DNA of 64,000 nt from contig CANKYI010000001.1 of assembly GCA_947488085.1 (NCBI GenBank), forward strand, positions 2,303,928 to 2,367,927, written 5' to 3'. Positions 33,580-42,131 of this stretch are shown here, in pieces. Position 1 is the stretch's first letter, and every line of letters begins with the position of its first letter. The notes below the pieces were generated by a model. The model ran no database searches and was not told the origin of the DNA. It worked only from the letters and a program-made list of their open reading frames with translations. A program made the position numbers and the translations under genes. The DNA is from an uncultured Erythrobacter sp. Lineage in GTDB: Bacteria > Pseudomonadota > Alphaproteobacteria > Sphingomonadales > Sphingomonadaceae.

Positions 33580-34860
33580 TCAGCTCGCCGCGCGCCATTT
33601 GCGATACCTCTTTGCACGGCGTGAGGCGCGCATTTGGTCCGCCAACAGTGCCATCAGGGGCGATCCGCCATCACCTGGCGTTTTGCCCTTGGCCATCCGC
33701 TCTAATTGCGCCTTGGTCAGCGCCATCACCGCAAGCGCTCCAAGAGTCTGGTTTGACCATGTCACCTCCGGCAAGACCACATCACTATTTTGTTGGGCCT
33801 GCCAATGGTTCGGCAAAGCAGGATCAGCGGCAAAGGCGCGCGCAATCCCTAGGATTTCGACCCCGAAGCCGTTTGCATCCTGCTCCAGCGCCTTTTCAGC
33901 CATGCTAAGCGTTGTGATACCACCTGTGACCATGATTGGCATACTCGCGACCTTGGCGATATCGCGCGCGAAGTCGACGAAATACGCCTCGCGCTTTTCG
34001 GTCGACGATTGGGGTTCAGATGACTGCGCAGCCTCTTCGTCCTGCGGATTGCCCTGCATTGCCGGGCTTTCATAACTGCCACCTGACAATTCGACGAAAT
34101 CAATTCCCTTCCCCGCGAGCCATTCGACCACTTGCCGCGCATCCTCGAAAGCGAAGCCGCCGCGTTGAAAGTCTGCGGAGTTGAGCTTTAGCCCGACGCC
34201 GAAGCCAGCACCGACGCGGGCGCGAATGGCGTCGGCGATCCGCATCAGGAACCTCGCGCGATTTTCTAGGCTGCCGCCCCATTCATCATCGCGCGTGTTG
34301 GTCAGCGGCGACAGGAATTGGCTCGTCAAATAACCATGCGCACCGTGGATTTGCACGCCGTCAAACCCAGCTTCCTCAGCGGCGACTGCGGTATCAGCAA
34401 AGCGTGTGATGATCGCCTCAATCTCGCCCACTTCTAGCGCCCGAACAGGTGCAAAGAGCGATGAAAATTTACCTAGGTTCAGCTCAACGCCAGACGGTGA
34501 GACAGCGGTTTCGCCCATACTTTTGTATAGCTGACGCCCCGGATGGCTGATCTGGAGCCAAAACTGCCCGCCACCCGCTTTGCCAATCTCGGCCCATTTG
34601 CGAAACGGGGTGAGATCAGTGCCCTTTTGCAGCACCACTCCGCCCGGCCCCGTCAAAGCAGATGGGTCCACCATGACATTGCCAGACAGGATCAGCCCGG
34701 CACCGCCCTCTGCCCATTGCCGGTAGAGACTAAACAGTCTCTCACCGGGATATTGGCCAGGCTGAACCCCAAGATTTTCCTCCATTGCCGCCTTGCAAAT
34801 GCGGTTGGGAATGGTCGTGCCATTGGGAAGTGTCAGCGGCTCAAACAGTTTATTGGTCAT
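33580..34860 (-). CDS. NADH:flavin oxidoreductase, old yellow enzyme family
   Basis: 426-residue FMN enzyme of the old yellow enzyme superfamily, long form. It shows NRICKAAMEENLG near the N-terminus, QFWLQISHPGRQ, GFDGVQIHGAHGYLTSQFLS (substrate-activating His-x-x-His in HGAHGYL), TNTRDDEWGGSLENRARFL and VELSGGSYESPAMQ. Late in the chain PIMVTGGITTLSMAEKAL binds FMN phosphate. Members reduce activated C=C bonds or act on xenobiotics; the natural substrate is unknown. No iron-sulfur or second flavin domain follows. It overlaps the thioesterase gene upstream by four bases, forming a three-gene operon with oligopeptidase B. Confidence 0.9.
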   Translation of the reverse strand: MTNKLFEPLTLPNGTTIPNRICKAAMEENLGVQPGQYPGERLFSLYRQWAEGGAGLILSGNVMVDPSALTGPGGVVLQKGTDLTPFRKWAEIGKAGGGQFWLQISHPGRQLYKSMGETAVSPSGVELNLGKFSSLFAPVRALEVGEIEAIITRFADTAVAAEEAGFDGVQIHGAHGYLTSQFLSPLTNTRDDEWGGSLENRARFLMRIADAIRARVGAGFGVGLKLNSADFQRGGFAFEDARQVVEWLAGKGIDFVELSGGSYESPAMQGNPQDEEAAQSSEPQSSTEKREAYFVDFARDIAKVASMPIMVTGGITTLSMAEKALEQDANGFGVEILGIARAFAADPALPNHWQAQQNSDVVLPEVTWSNQTLGALAVMALTKAQLERMAKGKTPGDGGSPLMALLADQMRASRRAKRYRKWRAAS

Positions 34861-35270
34861 TGTGTCTCGCTCAATTGAAAGGGCGCCAGCACCTCTGGTC
34901 GCACGCGGGCCAGCCGTCCGGTTTCACGGTCGAGCATCGCCCATGTGGTGCGCGCCGTGACGAGCGGTTTCCCAGCCTCATCGGTGAACTCGACCACGCG
35001 CAGCGACTTTGCACCTTTTGGCGGATCCGGAATGTAGGTCGTGCCCACTGCGCTTTCACCAACGGCAATATTACCGCGATAATCGATCTCATGCCGGATC
35101 ACGACCCAGAAGAACTGCGCATGATCAGCAGGCTGCGCCGCCGCATCCCAATGGGCAGTGGCGAGATCCTGAATCCATTGGACCCAGACCGAATTGTTCA
35201 CATGGCCAAGCTCATCAATGTGGACGGGCTCGGCGGTGAAGCTGCGCGTGAAGCGAAGTGAAGCGCTCAC
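34857..35270 (-). CDS. Hot-dog fold acyl-CoA thioesterase (4HBT family)
   Basis: 137 residues with the 4-hydroxybenzoyl-CoA thioesterase pattern. ELGHVNNSVWVQWIQDLATA is the first-helix motif (in the family D..GHVNN..Y..Y.E.AR), with Asp replaced by Glu next to the conserved His-Val-Asn-Asn. FFWVVIRHEIDYRGNIAVGE follows, then a closing strand with TARTTWAMLDRETGRLARV. It probably hydrolyses an acyl-CoA; the substrate is not known. It is translationally coupled to both neighbours by ATGA overlaps (upstream oligopeptidase B, downstream flavin oxidoreductase). Confidence 0.88.
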   Translation of the reverse strand: MSASLRFTRSFTAEPVHIDELGHVNNSVWVQWIQDLATAHWDAAAQPADHAQFFWVVIRHEIDYRGNIAVGESAVGTTYIPDPPKGAKSLRVVEFTDEAGKPLVTARTTWAMLDRETGRLARVRPEVLAPFQLSETQ

Positions 35271-37474
35271 TTAGCAGCGTCCATCATCTCCATCTGCCAC
35301 AGGATAAAGGCAAACTCTTCGGCTGTCTCACGCAGGGAATTCCAACGACCCGACTGTCCGCCATGCCCCGCGCCCATATTGGTTTTCATCACCAACACAT
35401 TATCATCCGTCTTCATCTCGCGCAGCAACGCGACCCATTTGGCCGGTTCCCAATAGGTAACACGCGGATCGTTGAGACCCGCTGTGACCATCATCGGTGG
35501 GTAATCTTGGGCGCTGACCTGATCATAGGGCGAATAAGAGAGGATATGCGCAAACGCCTCTTTGCTCTCAATCGGATTACCCCATTCCTGCCACTCACCC
35601 GGTGTCAGCGGCAGCTCTGCGTTAAGCATCGTGCCCAACACATCAACAAACGGCACATGGGCAACGATTGCGCCATATTGCGAGGGATCCTGATTGACGA
35701 TGGCACCCATTACTTCGCCGCCAGCTGAACCGCCGCTCGCAGTGACCATACCCTCTGCTGTGAAACCTTGTGCGATCAACCCGCGGCCCACATCGACGAA
35801 GTCATTGAACGTGTTGGTCCGCTCCAAGCCCTTGCCCTGCAAATACCAGCGCCGACCCAAATCATCACCGCCGCGCACATGGGCGATGGCATAGGCAAAA
35901 CCGCGATCAACAAGACTCAAACGCGTGGTTGAGAAGCCGGGCGGCACAGCATAGCCATATGAGCCATAGGCATAGAGATGCAGCGGCCCCGCACCCTCAA
36001 TCCCTTGTGCCGCGAGAATCTCCGCACGGTCTTTACGCATCACAATGCTGGCTGGCACCATGGTGCCATCGCGTGCTTCGACCTCAACCCGCTGCGTCAC
36101 ATAGAGCGATGCGTCATAGCCGCTGGGGATTTCCTGTTGTTTCAGCAAGTCGAGCGACGCGCCCGCGACGTCGTAATCATAGACAGAGTCCGGTGTAACC
36201 ATGCTCTCATAAGAGAGCCGCAATTTGGTCTGACCATATTCGGGGTTGTTCGACAGGCCCGCTGAATAGCTCGCCTCGGGAAAGGCTATCGGCTGTGCAG
36301 TGGTGGGCGCGTTGTACTGACGGATTTGCACCTGATCGAGGCCGTTCAGACGACCCTCGGTGACAAAGAACCCCTCGAACAGGTCAAAGTCGGTGAGATA
36401 GAACTCGTCCGACCCGGCAATCACTGTCTCCCAATCACCCGGCGCATCCAAAGACGCTTTGGCGAGGCGGAAATTGATGTGGTCATCATTGGTCCAAACG
36501 AACAGCTCACCTTCGCGAATATCAACGCCATATTCGACGCCAGTTGTGCGCGCTTTGATCAATGTTAGCGGAGCGGTTGGATCAGCGGCGGAGACAAAGC
36601 GAACTTCGCTGGTCTCATTATCGCCAGTGGAGATGATCAGATAATCTTCCTGCGCGCTAAGCCCAGCGCCAACGCTGAAACTTTCATCCTCTTCTTTGTA
36701 GAGGACCACGTCGTCTTCGGCAGGCGTGCCGATGACATGCAACCGCGCCTCCAATGTCCGCCAATTCTCACTTGATGGTCCGTAAACCAGCGCGCTGTCA
36801 CCTGCGACCCAAGTCAGACCGCTGCGCAGGTTGGTAATTTCATCTGCGAGCAGTTCGCCGGTCTCCAAATCCATGATCCGTGCAGTGTATCGCTCTGCCC
36901 CACTCGTATCGGTGGAATAGGCCATGAAACGGCCATTCTGGCTGATCGACAGAGCGCCGAGGCGGAAATATTCGTGGCCCTCTGCAAGCACATTCTGGTC
37001 AAGGATCAGCTGCGGCTCAGCATCCTCACCCGCGCCCACGGGCTTGCGGTAATGCTTGCGATATTGCTCACCTTCATCAAATTCGGACCAATAGAGATAT
37101 TCGCCCATGCGCTGTGGTACGGTGCTGTCATCCTCTTTGATCCGTCCACGCATTTCGGTGAACAATGTCTCGGTCAGCGCCGCCTGCGGCTCCATCTGTG
37201 CCTCGAAATAGGCGTTCTCGGCACGCACGTGATCCAGCACATCCTCATCATCGATTTCAGGATAAGATTTGTCATACAGCCAATCATATGGGTCGCTGAT
37301 CGTGATCCCGTGATGGGTGTAGGTGTGCTCGCGCTTTTCGGCGACGGGCGGAGTGATCGTCGAGCTATCTGTCACTGGTGAACTTTCTTGATGGGCATCA
37401 GCTAAGGCTGCGCTGGAGAGGAGCGCGGTGAGCGCGCCTGCGCATGTAAGAACGGCGATACGGGATTTCGACAC
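35267..37474 (-). CDS. ptrB: S9 family peptidase, oligopeptidase B type, exported
   Basis: 735-residue serine peptidase cutting short peptides after basic residues in the characterised members. A signal peptide (MSKSRIAVLTCAGALTALLS) is present, so this copy is probably periplasmic. The beta-propeller spans about residues 60-420 (HGITISDPYDWL start, EYLYWSEFDEGEQYRKHYRK), the alpha/beta hydrolase domain about 450-735. The catalytic Ser is in ASGGSAGGEVMG, Asp in VTAGLNDPRVTYWEPAKW and His in MGAGHGGQSGR. VPFVDVLGTMLN and YDQVSAQDYPPM are typical of oligopeptidase B. It is the first gene of an operon with the thioesterase and old yellow enzyme, divergent from aminopeptidase P. Confidence 0.92.
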   Translation of the reverse strand: MSKSRIAVLTCAGALTALLSSAALADAHQESSPVTDSSTITPPVAEKREHTYTHHGITISDPYDWLYDKSYPEIDDEDVLDHVRAENAYFEAQMEPQAALTETLFTEMRGRIKEDDSTVPQRMGEYLYWSEFDEGEQYRKHYRKPVGAGEDAEPQLILDQNVLAEGHEYFRLGALSISQNGRFMAYSTDTSGAERYTARIMDLETGELLADEITNLRSGLTWVAGDSALVYGPSSENWRTLEARLHVIGTPAEDDVVLYKEEDESFSVGAGLSAQEDYLIISTGDNETSEVRFVSAADPTAPLTLIKARTTGVEYGVDIREGELFVWTNDDHINFRLAKASLDAPGDWETVIAGSDEFYLTDFDLFEGFFVTEGRLNGLDQVQIRQYNAPTTAQPIAFPEASYSAGLSNNPEYGQTKLRLSYESMVTPDSVYDYDVAGASLDLLKQQEIPSGYDASLYVTQRVEVEARDGTMVPASIVMRKDRAEILAAQGIEGAGPLHLYAYGSYGYAVPPGFSTTRLSLVDRGFAYAIAHVRGGDDLGRRWYLQGKGLERTNTFNDFVDVGRGLIAQGFTAEGMVTASGGSAGGEVMGAIVNQDPSQYGAIVAHVPFVDVLGTMLNAELPLTPGEWQEWGNPIESKEAFAHILSYSPYDQVSAQDYPPMMVTAGLNDPRVTYWEPAKWVALLREMKTDDNVLVMKTNMGAGHGGQSGRWNSLRETAEEFAFILWQMEMMDAAK

Positions 37475-37555
37475 GTCGGGGTTTCCTTTGCAAAAATGCG
37501 CGGGTGGAAAGCAACCGCTAAGCGGCCTATGTGTGGTGTTCTAACCTCCAATCCT

Positions 37556-37575
37556 CGCGCGGCAAGGGCCGCGCG
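37556..37575 (+). repeat. GC-rich hairpin just upstream of the aminopeptidase P gene
   Basis: CGCGCGGC (37556-37563), loop AAGG, GCCGCGCG (37568-37575): a perfect 8-base stem ending 19 bases before the ATG at 37595. No T-run follows. The loop AAGG could act as an exposed ribosome-binding site if the hairpin forms, though the distance is long. Confidence 0.5.
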
Positions 37576-37594
37576 CAAGCCGGGACAAAACGCC

Positions 37595-39409
37595 ATGCTG
37601 ATGCAAACCCACGAAGCCCGTTTGAAAGCTCTCCGTGAAGAGCTGAAACGCCGCGATCTGACAGGTTTTGTAATCCCCATTTCGGATGAGCATATGAGCG
37701 AATATGTCGGCGAGTATGCACAACGGCTCAGCTGGTTGACCGGCTTTGGCGGGTCGGCGGGATTTGCAGCGGTCACTTTGACCCATGCGGCGATCTTTGT
37801 GGACGGGCGATACACCGTGCAAGTGCGCGATCAGGTGGATCAGAAGCTGTTCGAATATCGCAGCATCCCGGGCGATAGTCTGGGCGATTGGATCAAGGAT
37901 GTCAGTGAGAGCGGTGCGCGCATCGCTTACGATCCGTGGTTGCACACTTGGAATTGGGTTGAGGCGCTTGAGAAAGCAGTGGAGCCCGCTGGGATTATAA
38001 TGGTGCCAGCCGACAGTAATCCGATTGATGCGGTTTGGGCGGATCAGCCGTCGCCCTCTGATGCGCAGGCGATCGTCCATACCGAAGAACTCGCCGGGCG
38101 TTCGTCAGCGGAAAAGCGCGCCGATGTCGCCGATTGGCTATGTGATGAAGGGCTGGACGCGGTGGTCATGCCCGCGCTCGATTCGATTGCGTGGCTGCTC
38201 AATATTCGCGGGTCAGATGTGGCGCATACGCCAGTCGCCTTGTCTTATGTGATTGCCCATGCCGATGGCCATGCTGAGCTGTTCATCGCGCCTGAGAAAA
38301 TCACGCCAGAGGTCACTCAGCACCTCGGCAATGCGGTAACCGTGCGCCCGCGCGATGAATTTGTCAGCGCGCTTGGCGAGATGTCCGGTAAAAAAGTCAG
38401 CGTCGATCCCGATTTCGGCGTGGTCGGCATTGCTCAGGCGCTGCGTGCAGGCGGTGCAAAGTTCACATTCCGCCAGGACCCCACGATCCTTGCCAAAGCG
38501 GTGAAGAACGAAGCCGAAGTTCAAGGGCATCGCGATGCACAGGCACGAGATGGCGCGGCAGTCAGCCGGTTCCTGCGCTGGCTCGAAGTGACCGCGCCAG
38601 CGGGCGGCATTGACGAATTGGCCGCTGCTGCAAAGCTCGAAGGGTTCCGCCGCGAACATGGCGATCTGCGCGATACGTCATTCGATACGATCTCCGCTGC
38701 CGCTGGGCACGCGGCATTGCCCCACTACAAAGTGGATGAGGACAGCAATATCACCATCCCACCCGGATCAATCTATTTGGTCGATTCCGGCGGGCAATAC
38801 CCGGCGGGCACGACCGACATCACCCGCACGGTCTGGATCGATACGCCTGGCGGATCAGAGCCAACGGCAGAAATGAAGGACCGCTTCACCCGTGTTCTGA
38901 AAGGTCACATCCAAATCGACCAAGCGGTCTTTCCCCAAGGGACCAATGGCGGCCAAATTGACGCTCTAGCCCGCCAATATCTTTGGGAGGCTGGCGTGGA
39001 TTACGCCCATGGCACCGGCCACGGCGTCGGCAGCTTTTTAGGCGTACACGAAGGCCCGCAACGCATCGCCAAACCCAGCGGCGGGCAAGCGGGCACCGGG
39101 CAGGAATTGCTGGCAGGCATGATCTGCTCGAACGAGCCCGGCTATTATAAAGCGGACGCATTCGGCATTCGGATTGAGAACCTCGTTTTGACTGTGGCGA
39201 AGGAGATTGAAGGGGCAGAGGGGCGCTATCTCGGTTTTGAACCGCTCACCTTTGTGCCGATTGATCGGCGTCTGATCACGCGCGATCTGCTCACCGAAGC
39301 GGAGATTGCTTGGCTTGATGCCTATCATGAAAAAGTGCGCGCGCTGCTTGTGCCGCAACTTGAAGGCGAAGACCGCGCATGGGTCGAGCGGGAGACCTTG
39401 CCGCTCTAG
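37595..39409 (+). CDS. Xaa-Pro aminopeptidase (M24B, long aminopeptidase P type)
   Basis: 605-residue metallopeptidase removing the N-terminal residue before proline. Two creatinase-like N-terminal domains (residues about 5-300) precede the pita-bread catalytic domain (about 310-540). Metal ligands are seen in VDSGGQYPAGTTDITRTVWI (two Asp), HGTGHGVGSFLGVHEGP (His) and NEPGYYKADAFGIRIENLV (two Glu). A C-terminal extension (PLTFVPIDRRLI ... WVERETLPL) is typical of the eukaryote-like long form. The ATG at 37595 or 37601 starts it; the frame is open from 37496 but the extra N-terminus looks non-coding. It is divergent from oligopeptidase B, a fitting peptide-degrading neighbour. Confidence 0.93.
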   Translation: MLMQTHEARLKALREELKRRDLTGFVIPISDEHMSEYVGEYAQRLSWLTGFGGSAGFAAVTLTHAAIFVDGRYTVQVRDQVDQKLFEYRSIPGDSLGDWIKDVSESGARIAYDPWLHTWNWVEALEKAVEPAGIIMVPADSNPIDAVWADQPSPSDAQAIVHTEELAGRSSAEKRADVADWLCDEGLDAVVMPALDSIAWLLNIRGSDVAHTPVALSYVIAHADGHAELFIAPEKITPEVTQHLGNAVTVRPRDEFVSALGEMSGKKVSVDPDFGVVGIAQALRAGGAKFTFRQDPTILAKAVKNEAEVQGHRDAQARDGAAVSRFLRWLEVTAPAGGIDELAAAAKLEGFRREHGDLRDTSFDTISAAAGHAALPHYKVDEDSNITIPPGSIYLVDSGGQYPAGTTDITRTVWIDTPGGSEPTAEMKDRFTRVLKGHIQIDQAVFPQGTNGGQIDALARQYLWEAGVDYAHGTGHGVGSFLGVHEGPQRIAKPSGGQAGTGQELLAGMICSNEPGYYKADAFGIRIENLVLTVAKEIEGAEGRYLGFEPLTFVPIDRRLITRDLLTEAEIAWLDAYHEKVRALLVPQLEGEDRAWVERETLPL

Positions 39410-39431
39410 AGTCGTTTGCACCAAAATAAAT

Positions 39432-39446
39432 GTTCTAGTAATGTTC
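39432..39446 (+). promoter_or_regulatory. LexA-type (alphaproteobacterial SOS) box
   Basis: GTTC-TAGTAAT-GTTC, an exact match to GTTC-N7-GTTC, the LexA operator described in alphaproteobacteria. It lies 34 bases before the VOC gene's ATG (39481), in an AT-rich promoter-like gap. About two chance matches are expected in 64 kb on both strands, so position is what makes it notable. Confidence 0.5.
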
Positions 39447-39480
39447 CATTATTGCGAGTCGCAAAAAGGGAGAGATAAAC

Positions 39481-39864
39481 ATGATCGGCTATGTAACTTT
39501 GGGCACCAATGACCTGCCGCGTGCGGCAGAGTTTTATGATGCGCTTGCGACCCATTTTGGCGTCGGGCGGATGATGGATTTCGACACCTTCATCGCCTGG
39601 GGCGCGATGGGCGGCGCACCCGGCATAGCGGCGACCAAGCCATTTGACGAAAAACCTGCCAGCGTAGGCAACGGCACGATGGTTGCCCTGCAAGTGGATG
39701 ACCCCGATAAAGTGCAGGCCGTCTATGACACTGCCATTGCGCAAGGCGGCAGTGACGAAGGCCCTCCGGGACCGCGCGGCGATGATGGGTTCTACGCAGG
39801 GTATTTTCGCGATCCGGATGGAAACAAATTGAACGTGTTCTGCATGACACCGCCGAAATCATGA
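39481..39864 (+). CDS. VOC family (glyoxalase-like) protein
   Basis: 127 residues of paired beta-alpha-beta-beta-beta modules. It opens with MIGYVTLGTNDLPRAAEFYD, then FIAWGAMGGAPGIAATKPFD and VALQVDDPDKVQAVYDTAI, and closes with GFYAGYFRDPDGNKLNVFCM. The last motif replaces the metal-binding Glu of glyoxalase I (DPDG...E) by Asn, and the first metal His is Tyr, so a non-metal or altered role is likely. Related proteins include lactoylglutathione-lyase-like and antibiotic-binding members. GGGAGAG lies upstream of the ATG. It is followed by the cupin gene with a four-base overlap and lies behind a LexA-type box. Confidence 0.88.
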   Translation: MIGYVTLGTNDLPRAAEFYDALATHFGVGRMMDFDTFIAWGAMGGAPGIAATKPFDEKPASVGNGTMVALQVDDPDKVQAVYDTAIAQGGSDEGPPGPRGDDGFYAGYFRDPDGNKLNVFCMTPPKS

Positions 39865-40256
39865 GCGCGCACAAGCTCAGCGACGCATTCATCCATCTCG
39901 GTCTGGGAGCCACCTCGGTTCCCCAGCCGCCATTCTCCGGAGTGGAATGGTACGCAGATTATGGCGCGCGCCATGGGTCAGACGGGCCAGAGGGTCGGTT
40001 GGTTTCACAACACACATTTACCGATGGATGGGATACGTGGGAGATGCATCCAAAAGGTTCCGAAGTCGTGATTTGCACTCATGGTGCGATGGTGCTGACA
40101 CAGGAATTTCCCGATGGATCGCGTCAAACGGTGCCGATCGAGGCGGGCGAATACGCCATCAACCCGCCGGGCGTGTGGCACATCGCCGATGTTGAAGAGA
40201 GCGCAACCGCGATCTTCATTACGGCGGGCGAAGGTACCGAAATGCGTCCGCGTTGA
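39861..40256 (+). CDS. Cupin domain protein
   Basis: 131 residues with one double-stranded beta-helix. DTWEMHPKGSEVVICTHGAM corresponds to cupin motif 1 (G..H.H...E...V..G), here with one His before the Glu. EAGEYAINPPGVWHIADVEE matches motif 2 (G....P.G..H), retaining its His. A metal could bind by the His-Glu-His set. Substrate and reaction are unknown; no signal peptide. Start ATG overlaps the stop of the VOC gene (ATGA), so the pair is translated together and would share any control by the LexA-type site. Confidence 0.82.
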   Translation: MSAHKLSDAFIHLGLGATSVPQPPFSGVEWYADYGARHGSDGPEGRLVSQHTFTDGWDTWEMHPKGSEVVICTHGAMVLTQEFPDGSRQTVPIEAGEYAINPPGVWHIADVEESATAIFITAGEGTEMRPR

Positions 40257-40314
40257 TGCATTGCCGGTGGTTTCTTGCACGTCGATGAACATACGGACCG
40301 CGCTGATACAAACC

Positions 40315-40354
40315 GCGACAATGTCGCAGGTTTCCGGGATCATCGTGCGACATT
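40315..40354. promoter_or_regulatory. Overlapping palindrome and 9-base inverted repeat
   Basis: GCGACA-A-TGTCGC (40315-40327) is a perfect palindrome. In addition AATGTCGCA (40320-40328) and TGCGACATT (40346-40354) form a perfect 9-base inverted repeat 17 bases apart. Three copies of one half-site (TGTCGC/GCGACA) in 40 bases suggest operator sites or a hairpin in the 268-base gap before the EF-hand gene. Confidence 0.5.
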
Positions 40355-40524
40355 GACGCTCTAGAAAGGTCATTGTGAGTTGCGGTGAGGTTGCCATCTG
40401 ACACCCTCCCCCTGATGAAGCGGCTTTGAAACCAGGACAGGTTCGTCCCCATTTGAACTGATCCTGTTGCCGCACGGCGCCTTGCCGCAGCTCTTTGAAA
40501 CAAGACTTTTTGAAGGAACATGCA

Positions 40525-41262
40525 ATGCGTAAGCTTACTCTCACTCTCTCAGCCGCGGCGGCGGCGCTCATGCTCGGCGACGCAGGTATTGCGGTAGCCA
40601 ATCACCACGGCGGTGGACACGGCTTTGGCGCCGCAGATACCAATGGTGATGGCGTGGTCTCACTGGCCGAAGCCAAAACTAAGGCCGAAGAACGCTTCAC
40701 CAAAATGGACGCGAATGCCGACGGCCAACTGACAACCGATGACCGCTCTGCGCGCCGCGCGCAACGCTTTGCTGAAACCGACACGAACGGCGATGGTGAG
40801 GTTACACCATCGGAAATGACCGCCGCACGCGAGGCTCGCAACGCCGAACGCGCTGACCGCCGCGCAGAGCGTCAGGCTCGTATGTTTGAGCGCGCAGACA
40901 CCGACGGCAGCGGCGGACTGTCAGAAGCAGAAATGATGGCTGCACGCGAGGCTCGCCAAGAGCGTCGTGGTGGCAGCGAAGCCCGCGAAGGTCGCCGTGG
41001 TGGGGGAGCAGAGGGCCGCCGCGGCGGACGGCGCGGCCAACGCATGTTGCGTCAGGCAGATATCAACCAGGATCAGATCGTGACCAAGGCTGAATTTGAC
41101 GCCGCGATTGAGGCACGCTTTGCCCGCATCGATACCGACGGATCTGGCACAATCTCTGCGGAGGAACGCGAAGCTGCTCGCGAGGCCCGGCGCGCCGAGC
41201 GTCAAGAACGCAGCAGCCAACGAGGCGGCAATCGCGGCGCAGAACGCAGCAACACGAACTGA
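40525..41262 (+). CDS. Exported six-EF-hand calcium-binding protein
   Basis: 245 residues with a signal peptide (MRKLTLTLSAAAAALMLGDA, cleavage near AVA) and six EF-hand-type loops starting at Asp38, 62, 86, 125, 179 and 203. Examples are DTNGDGVVSLAE, DANADGQLTTDD, DTDGSGGLSEAE and DTDGSGTISAEE. The fifth (DINQDQIVTKAE) is least canonical. Between the fourth and fifth loops lies a basic, glycine-rich stretch (residues about 147-173, RRGG repeats), and Arg/Ala/Glu helices link the others. It is presumably periplasmic and binds calcium. GAAGGAA precedes the ATG. It sits directly upstream of an OmpR/EnvZ-type pair on the same strand, which suggests a link to sensing. Confidence 0.9.
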   Translation: MRKLTLTLSAAAAALMLGDAGIAVANHHGGGHGFGAADTNGDGVVSLAEAKTKAEERFTKMDANADGQLTTDDRSARRAQRFAETDTNGDGEVTPSEMTAAREARNAERADRRAERQARMFERADTDGSGGLSEAEMMAAREARQERRGGSEAREGRRGGGAEGRRGGRRGQRMLRQADINQDQIVTKAEFDAAIEARFARIDTDGSGTISAEEREAAREARRAERQERSSQRGGNRGAERSNTN

Positions 41263-41384
41263 ACTCTCCAGCGCAGCTTGGCGCAACATTTCCCCCCCGC
41301 GCGAAGCTAGCGTAAACTTGCCGGTTCGACACCACCCATTTGGGTTGCGTGCCGGGCCGGCACCTTTCATGAACAGATCACACC

Positions 41385-42131
41385 ATGGATATTCCAGCTC
41401 CTACCCAAATCCTCTTGGTCGATGACGAACCGACCCTGCGCGAGCCATTGGCCGAATATCTGACCGGTCAAGGCTTTGCCGTTTCACAGGCATCAAGCGC
41501 TGCGGCGGCGCGATCCACGCTGAACGAGAACACACCGGATATTGTCTTGCTCGATATCATGATGCCGGGCGAAGATGGGCTATCTCTGTGCCGCCATCTG
41601 GTCGAAACACGCCAACTCCCGGTCATATTCCTCACCGCGCGCAGCGAGCCAACTGACAGGATTGTTGGCCTGGAATTGGGTGCAGATGATTACATCGTCA
41701 AACCGTTCGAACCGCGCGAGCTGGTCGCTCGTATTCGCACCGTCCTGCGCAGGGTTGGGCGCGGGATCACGCCTCATAGCGAAGTCGAAGACTGGCACTA
41801 CAGGTTCGAAGGTTGGATGCTCGATCCCCTGAAACGCAAGCTCATCGACAAAGATGGCGTGACAGTTCCCATTTCTACTGCAGAATTTCGTCTGCTGCGC
41901 GCTTTTCTCGACAACCCGCGCAAAGTCATGGACCGTGACCTTCTGCTCGATCTGGTGCAAGGGCGCACCGCGCATTTGTTTGATCGGGCGGTCGACAATC
42001 AAGTCAGCCGTTTGCGCCGAAAGATTGAGGCCAAACCGAGTGACCCTCAATTGATCCTGACGGTTCGCGGTGGCGGCTATCGCTTCGCCGCATCGGTAAA
42101 ACGCATCGAACCGGGGCCGGAGACGGCGTGA
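41385..42131 (+). CDS. OmpR/PhoB family response regulator
   Basis: 248 residues. The receiver domain (residues about 8-120) has the acidic pocket VDDEP, phospho-acceptor Asp in IVLLDIMMPGEDG, Thr in FLTARSE and Lys in DDYIVKPFEPREL. The winged-helix DNA-binding domain (about 140-235) has STAEFRLLRAFLDNPRKVMD, then DRAVDNQVSRLRRKIE as recognition region and LILTVRGGGYRFAA. It is partnered by the overlapping kinase gene (GTGA overlap at 42128-42131). Targets are unknown; the EF-hand gene upstream is one plausible target. Confidence 0.94.
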   Translation: MDIPAPTQILLVDDEPTLREPLAEYLTGQGFAVSQASSAAAARSTLNENTPDIVLLDIMMPGEDGLSLCRHLVETRQLPVIFLTARSEPTDRIVGLELGADDYIVKPFEPRELVARIRTVLRRVGRGITPHSEVEDWHYRFEGWMLDPLKRKLIDKDGVTVPISTAEFRLLRAFLDNPRKVMDRDLLLDLVQGRTAHLFDRAVDNQVSRLRRKIEAKPSDPQLILTVRGGGYRFAASVKRIEPGPETA

